From NCBI GenBank assembly GCA_016868485.1, contig VGGT01000004.1, positions 1 through 25,854 of the forward strand: 25,854 nt of DNA, written 5' to 3'. This DNA comes from Bacteroidota bacterium (GTDB lineage: Bacteria > Bacteroidota > Bacteroidia > UBA7662). The notes below the pieces were generated by a model, which was not told the DNA's origin, ran no database searches, and saw only the letters and a program-made list of their open reading frames with translations. Position 1 is the first letter of the stretch; each line of letters begins with the position of its first letter. The position numbers were made by a program, and so were the translations under genes. Below, one piece after another: positions 21,242 through 25,854 of the stretch.

Positions 21242-22420
21242 TTACTCATCCGGATAAATAAGGTAAGGGGCTCTTCGTTGCCGAAATTCGGTCAATGCAT
21301 TGATCCAGGTCGACCGCACTTCAGACTCGCTCTCACCCCTCAAAATTCCCTCGCGAAAAACAGCATTACCGGCCAATTTGTCGAAGAAGGGGAGAAAAAA
21401 TCCTGCACGTTCCTTTCCTTGATCGCAGAAAAGCCACAAAGGATCGAGCCATAGGCGGGCGGTCGAACGTACATCATCCACTGATAAATGCGTGAAGTTG
21501 AGCCCCCCGCACGGCACACCCATAAAAGGTGGAGCACTCGATTTACCCGGAATGGATCTCGGGGTGAAGATGGTGTCGCCCCCCAAAAACCAGGGCGCCC
21601 CCACCATTTGAAACGGCTTGTCGGTACCCCGGCCCAAGGAAGCATCGATGCCTTCAAAAAAACAAAGAGACGGATAAAGAGCCACCGAGAGGGCATCGGG
21701 CAGGTTCGGAGAGGGAGGGATTGGCAAATCATACCGCTGGCTGCGGCGATAGCGATCCATCGGAACAACCACCAAACGGCATACGCGAGCAGAATCTAAC
21801 CAACCTTCTCCCTGAATCATACGCGCTAATTCACCAAGGGTCATCCCATGAACGACCGGTATGGGATGAAGACCCACAAAGGAACGATAAGCTGTATCCA
21901 AAATAGGGCCATCAACATAATGTCCGTTGGGGTTGGGTCGATCAAATAACCACAAAGGGATGTTTTGATCGGCACAGGCCTGCATCAGGTAGTGCAGACT
22001 GCTGAGGTAGGTGTAGAACCGAACGCCCACATCCTGAATATCAAATACCACCGCATCGAGTCCCGCTAAATCCTCGGCTCTTGGTTTTACACTTTTTCCA
22101 TAGAGTGATACCACCCGAATTCCTGTGGATGCATCCTTGCCGTCCAAAATTTCTTCACCAGCCTGAGCCTCGCCGCGAAAGCCATGCTCGGGGGCAAAGA
22201 CGACCTGAACGTCTACCCTTTTTTTGCGCATGAAATCGACCAAATGCATCCGACCTACTCGAGATGTTGGATTCACCATCAGTCCAATTTTCTTGCCTTT
22301 TAGATCAGGCAGCCACATTCTGTATCGATCGGCTCCGCATATCGGCGATAGTGGATGTTCTTTTGAGGGTTCCCCAAAGGGCATGCTGGCCCAAGCAGAA
22401 TGATGGCTTGATACAAGCAT
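21242..22420 (-). CDS. NamZ-like DUF1343 exported glycosidase
   Basis: This DUF1343 protein belongs to the family of NamZ, an exo-beta-N-acetylmuramidase of peptidoglycan recycling. The conserved blocks GLMVNPTSRVGR, VFAPEHGFRGEAQAGE, VVFDIQDVGVRFYTYLSSL, LFDRPNPNGH, FEGIDASLGRGTDKPFQ and GAPWF are intact. The start is uncertain. A signal-peptide-like stretch, ALSGFSVFLIAMLVSSHHSAWA, precedes the mature domain. The only canonical starts are ATG 22420 and TTG 22429, inside that stretch, or ATGs at 22609-22636 that lie deep within the divergent permease gene. I give ATG 22420 as the minimum; a non-standard start, such as the ATT at 22516, would give a complete signal peptide. Confidence 0.88.
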   Translation of the reverse strand: MLVSSHHSAWASMPFGEPSKEHPLSPICGADRYRMWLPDLKGKKIGLMVNPTSRVGRMHLVDFMRKKRVDVQVVFAPEHGFRGEAQAGEEILDGKDASTGIRVVSLYGKSVKPRAEDLAGLDAVVFDIQDVGVRFYTYLSSLHYLMQACADQNIPLWLFDRPNPNGHYVDGPILDTAYRSFVGLHPIPVVHGMTLGELARMIQGEGWLDSARVCRLVVVPMDRYRRSQRYDLPIPPSPNLPDALSVALYPSLCFFEGIDASLGRGTDKPFQMVGAPWFLGGDTIFTPRSIPGKSSAPPFMGVPCGGLNFTHLSVDDVRSTARLWLDPLWLFCDQGKERAGFFLPFFDKLAGNAVFREGILRGESESEVRSTWINALTEFRQRRAPYLIYPDE

Positions 22421-22505
22421 TGCGATCAAAAAGACAGAAAAGCCCGAGAGCGCATTATTTTTGACGGCAAGGAATCCCGTGCGGAATCCAAAAAAACGAA
22501 ATGAT

Positions 22506-23726
22506 ATGCGCTTAATTTGGCTGCTGATGAATAGGCTGAATCGTGATAGCCACCACAGGCTTACACGATTGATGCTTCGACTGGCCGTTGTGGTTACAGC
22601 CTGCGGCATTGCCGCCATCTTGTTGTCGTATGCCATTGTGGGTGGATTCCAAACGGTTATTCCGGCTAAATTTACATCCTTCTCGGGCCATGTGCAAGTA
22701 CAAAAATGGACTCAGGCCCATGATTTTGAATCAGATCCCATCGCTCCGTCTGATGAACTGATCGATTCACTAAAATTGATCAAAGGTGTTGCTTCACTCT
22801 CGAAAGTAGGCTACAAAGCAGCCATAGCGCACCACCAAGAAGAATTCGAAGGCATTTTGTTTAAAGGAATCGAGCATGATTTCCCCCAAGCATTACGCAA
22901 AGATTGGTTGACACAAGGCAAGCTGCCCGCTCAATACGATGGTACGGGTACTGTTGAGGTACTCATTCCAGAAACACTCGCACGCAGGTTGAGGCTTAAA
23001 CCTGGTGATCGCCTCAAACTTTACTTCATCCAAAATCCGATCAGAGCCCGATCGGTCGTGGTGAGTGGTTTCTATCGATTGGGAATTGAAGCCGAGTATG
23101 GCCGACCCATCCTGATTGGGCCGCTTGCGCTTATTCGAAAAATCAATGACTGGACGCCCCAACAGGTCGGACAGGTCGAAATGCATCTGACCGAGCTCGA
23201 TGCCCTTCCTGATGTGGTGAGCGCAACACGCGACATGATAGACCCCCAATGGGAGGCCTATTCCATCAAAGACCGCTTTGCCAATTTGTTTGGCTGGCTG
23301 GGCTTGTTTGATCTCAACAAACGGGTCATGCTCCTGATTATGTTGCTCGTTTGTGGTGTCAATATTCTTTCGGCCCTACTTATATTGATCCTGGAACGCG
23401 TTCCATCGATTGGCTTACTCAAATCGATGGGGATGGAAAATTCGAAAGTCCGCCTTTTGTTTGTGGTGGCGGGATTATTCACTTGCCTGAAAGGCCTTTT
23501 TTGGGGAAACCTAGCCTTTTGCCTCCTATACGCAGCGCAGAAGCAGTGGAAATTTATACCGCTGGATGAGGAAAACTACTACGTGGACGCCGTTCCCATG
23601 CATCTTCCTTTGGATGAAGCCTTGAGCATCAATGCCTTACTGCTCCTATCCTGTTTGTTGCTTTGCATCGTCGCTTCTTGGATCATCGGAAAAATCCACC
23701 CTGTGCACAGCATGCGATTCGATTAG
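22506..23726 (+). CDS. ABC transporter permease, FtsX/LolC-MacB type
   Basis: This 406-residue inner-membrane permease has the four-helix FtsX/LolC/MacB layout. A first membrane segment (LAVVVTACGIAAILLSYAIVGG, about 26-47) is followed by a large periplasmic MacB-like domain (about 50-260). Three more segments follow, one beginning VMLLIMLLVCGVNILSALLILIL. The cytoplasmic coupling region VPSIGLLKSMGMENSKVRLLF precedes the third. Such permeases use an ATPase encoded elsewhere to move lipoproteins or regulate the envelope; none is in this window. I took the ATG at 22506 (MRLIWLL) over an upstream ATG at 22461; one at 22527 (MNRLNRDS) is also possible. It converges on smc with a five-base gap. 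Confidence 0.9.
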   Translation: MRLIWLLMNRLNRDSHHRLTRLMLRLAVVVTACGIAAILLSYAIVGGFQTVIPAKFTSFSGHVQVQKWTQAHDFESDPIAPSDELIDSLKLIKGVASLSKVGYKAAIAHHQEEFEGILFKGIEHDFPQALRKDWLTQGKLPAQYDGTGTVEVLIPETLARRLRLKPGDRLKLYFIQNPIRARSVVVSGFYRLGIEAEYGRPILIGPLALIRKINDWTPQQVGQVEMHLTELDALPDVVSATRDMIDPQWEAYSIKDRFANLFGWLGLFDLNKRVMLLIMLLVCGVNILSALLILILERVPSIGLLKSMGMENSKVRLLFVVAGLFTCLKGLFWGNLAFCLLYAAQKQWKFIPLDEENYYVDAVPMHLPLDEALSINALLLLSCLLLCIVASWIIGKIHPVHSMRFD

Positions 23727-23731
23727 TCGCA

Positions 23732-25854
23732 TCAATTGAGTGATAGCGATCTAAAATCAACCGGCACCACCCGGCTGACACCTTGCTCCACCATGGTGAT
23801 GCCGTACATGATATCGGTGGTTTCCATCGTTTTTTTGTTGTGCGTCACGATCACGAACTGCGATTGCTTACTGAATTGCTTGATCATGCGGTTGAACTTA
23901 TCGATGTTGTTGTCGTCGAGCGGAGCATCAACCTCGTCGAATATGCAAAAAGGCGCAGGCTTGTAGAGGAAGATCGCGAAGAGGAGGGCCGTCGCAGTCA
24001 GAGATTTTTCACCGCCTGAAAGCTGATTGATTGATAAAGGTTTTTTCCCTTTCGGCCGGGCAATGATGTGAATTTGGGAATCCAATGGTTGTTGCGGATC
24101 GACCAACTGAAGGTCGCAGGCGTCTTCATCGGAAAAAAGCGTTCGAAAAACCTCAATGAAATAGGTTCTAATCTGTCCGAAGGCCTCCAAAAAACGTTCC
24201 CGAGCGGTTTGATCAATTTCTGCGATGGTTTCGAGTAGGCTCCCGCGGGCTGCCATGAGGTCCGATCGCTGCTGCGCGATAAATTGATTCCGCTCTTCCA
24301 CCTCTTTATAGGTTTCCAGCGCCATCGGGTTGATCGGGCCAAAATCTGCCAGTCGGCTGCGCAGGGCCGATAAATTTTGTTCCATACCCATAAGCTGTTG
24401 CGGGTCCAGGGGAGCCACCTCTTCCAGAGCATCCAGCTCCAATTCAAATTCAACGCGCAAGCGTTCACGAATGCTGGTTTCACGAATGCGCAATTCGCTG
24501 AGGCGGTTTTGAGCCATTTGGAACATTTGAAGTACCTGATCCCTCCGCTGGCGCATAGCCCGTATCTCTTCCTCTCGTTGGGTTAATTGATTACGCGCTT
24601 CCAGGAAATCATCCTCTGCCTGACCTTGGCGGGTGTTCCATTCGGTTTGTTGACGATAGCGCACCGCCAATTCATCATCGCCCGGTCCTTGTTGATTCTG
24701 CCACTGCTCAGCCTCTGCCCTGATGCTCATTAATTGATCGCGGTCTTGGATATTTCGGTGCTCCAATCGTTCAATTTGTTGCTGGCGCTGATCCACCGAT
24801 TGCTGCTGCGACTCCAATCGACTAACCGATTGCTGCCAAGCGAGGCTCGATTCATGAAATTGCTTTCTCAGCGGCTCCACCTCCAAGCGTAAAGATTCCG
24901 TTAGGGGTTGCAGCTCCAGAACAGCCGCTTGGATTTGATCGCGCTCAGAGCGCATCGTCCCCAAATCAGGAGCCGTAGTTTCTAAAGTGCTTATGCTTCG
25001 ATCCAAAAATGCCTCCAGTTCTGTAATTCTATTCTTATTTCGGGTCAAGGCGGCCTCAGTGAGGGCGATCTGCTGACGGATCTGATGGCCTGCGCGATCC
25101 AGCTCGGTGCATTTTGCCTGCTGCTCATTGAGGGGTAAAGCCTCTATGACCAGATTGATTTCACCTATTTGTTGTTCCAATTTCGTTAGGGCCAATTGCT
25201 GACGCTCAATCGCCTTCTCTGACTTAGTAATAGACTTACTCAACTCTTCTACCCGCAGGGCACGACCGATTCTTTTTCCCTGAAATAGGCCAATTGAACC
25301 CCCGGAAATCCAATTTTTGCCGATCGAGAGCACACCATTCTTTCCAAGTAAAACCCAGTTCGATTGTCCAGACAATACGGCGGGAGCCAAGAGGGATAAG
25401 GCCTCTTCATCGCACACCAAAACTCCGTGTAGTAAGTGACGGAATAAGGCCATATGCTCTTCCCGACAACGAATCAAAGACAATGCATCCAGACAACCCT
25501 TCGGCAATTCAATTTCTTTCGAAGCTGATTGAATGAGTGTTTCCTGTATGAAAAACCCTACTCGTCCTTTTGAAGATTCCGACAGCAGCAATACGGCCTG
25601 CTGCGCTTCCTCAAACGAATGTACCCAATAATGGTTTAGATAGGGCTCCAAAAACGCTTCCAAAACCGGTTTCCATTCGGGGTCGGCCTGCATCAGATCG
25701 GCCACAACGGATGGCGTCGATCCAAACCTGCCATGGTCGCGCAGATACTTGTGCGACTCTGGATAACCCTCCATACTTTCGATCATGCTTCGCGTAAGCT
25801 GGTGCTCGTTGCGCAGTTTATCGGTCTCGCGCATCAATTGGTCGAGTCCCTTTC
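23732..25854 (-). CDS. smc: Chromosome segregation protein SMC, C-terminal part (cut by window edge)
   Basis: About 706 residues of the C-terminal 60% of SMC are visible; the frame stays open to the right edge with K-G-L-D-Q-L before the first visible Met. The SMC hinge covers roughly the first 170 visible residues (GRFGSTPSVVADLMQ, EGLYLNHYWV-like region, GRVGFFI). A long Gln/Glu-rich coiled coil follows. The C-terminal ATPase head has the signature LSGGEKSLTATALLFAIF and Walker B FCIFDEVDAPLDDNN, ending VIVTHNKKTMETTD. SMC with ScpA/ScpB organises and segregates the chromosome. The N-terminal Walker A half lies outside this window. Confidence 0.96.
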   Translation of the reverse strand, partial: KGLDQLMRETDKLRNEHQLTRSMIESMEGYPESHKYLRDHGRFGSTPSVVADLMQADPEWKPVLEAFLEPYLNHYWVHSFEEAQQAVLLLSESSKGRVGFFIQETLIQSASKEIELPKGCLDALSLIRCREEHMALFRHLLHGVLVCDEEALSLLAPAVLSGQSNWVLLGKNGVLSIGKNWISGGSIGLFQGKRIGRALRVEELSKSITKSEKAIERQQLALTKLEQQIGEINLVIEALPLNEQQAKCTELDRAGHQIRQQIALTEAALTRNKNRITELEAFLDRSISTLETTAPDLGTMRSERDQIQAAVLELQPLTESLRLEVEPLRKQFHESSLAWQQSVSRLESQQQSVDQRQQQIERLEHRNIQDRDQLMSIRAEAEQWQNQQGPGDDELAVRYRQQTEWNTRQGQAEDDFLEARNQLTQREEEIRAMRQRRDQVLQMFQMAQNRLSELRIRETSIRERLRVEFELELDALEEVAPLDPQQLMGMEQNLSALRSRLADFGPINPMALETYKEVEERNQFIAQQRSDLMAARGSLLETIAEIDQTARERFLEAFGQIRTYFIEVFRTLFSDEDACDLQLVDPQQPLDSQIHIIARPKGKKPLSINQLSGGEKSLTATALLFAIFLYKPAPFCIFDEVDAPLDDNNIDKFNRMIKQFSKQSQFVIVTHNKKTMETTDIMYGITMVEQGVSRVVPVDFRSLSLN

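Noticed and set aside
1..25854. CRISPR arrays, tRNA or rRNA genes, transposases, phage or defence genes
   Set aside because: I saw no repeat-spacer pattern, no cloverleaf-like sequence and no mobile or defence protein motifs on either strand.

Overview
This window looks like a chromosomal segment of a Bacteroidota bacterium. The evidence is the gene content (DUF349 repeat protein, Bacteroidota-type HMG-CoA lyase, agmatinase-family protein with an inserted helical segment, YkuK-type RNase H-like protein, lipocalin-like lipoprotein, DUF6580 membrane protein, NamZ/DUF1343) and promoters of the Bacteroidota type (TAnnTTTG at -7, in two cases with TTG 19-20 bases upstream). No insertion sequence, phage gene, CRISPR array, rRNA or tRNA is visible. 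The genes are mostly housekeeping and tightly packed, and no gap without a gene exceeds about 150 bases.

Layout. 1-2212 (minus): an agmatinase-family ureohydrolase translationally coupled to YchF, with a possible further gene start at the very left edge. 2272-4135: a secreted beta-rich hypothetical protein (minus) divergent from NADP-isocitrate dehydrogenase (plus). 4287-7214 (minus): DUF6580 membrane protein, lipocalin-like lipoprotein with a good terminator, queuosine-precursor transporter and HMG-CoA lyase; the last two are separated only by a six-unit 14-bp tandem repeat. 7308-9374 (plus): a DUF349 protein with five repeats. 9371-11867 (minus): RluA-type pseudouridine synthase and a PhoB/PhoR-like two-component system. 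12005-16131 (minus): alaS-gatB, overlapping by ATGA. 16225-18110 (plus): M23 peptidase, MerR-like regulator, YkuK-like protein. 18176-20176: fbp (minus) divergent from a class IV aminotransferase (plus). 20246-22420 (minus): fmt and a NamZ-like protein. 22506-23726 (plus): an FtsX/LolC-type permease. 23732-25854 (minus): the C-terminal part of SMC, cut by the window edge.

How the genes relate. Several encode translation functions (AlaRS, GatB, Fmt, RluA, YchF, queuosine-precursor uptake). Others serve the cell envelope (M23, NamZ, permease, lipoprotein) or central carbon metabolism (IDH, FBPase, HMG-CoA lyase). I see no convincing new multi-gene system. The most interesting signals are intergenic: four 11-bp-phased direct repeats upstream of fbp; a PhoP-box-like pair placed where the -33 element should be in front of the response regulator gene; a 12-bp dyad plus CCTTATC shared by the ychF and fbp leaders; an inverted repeat bracketing the DUF349 promoter; and three small tandem-repeat loci in otherwise compact spacers.
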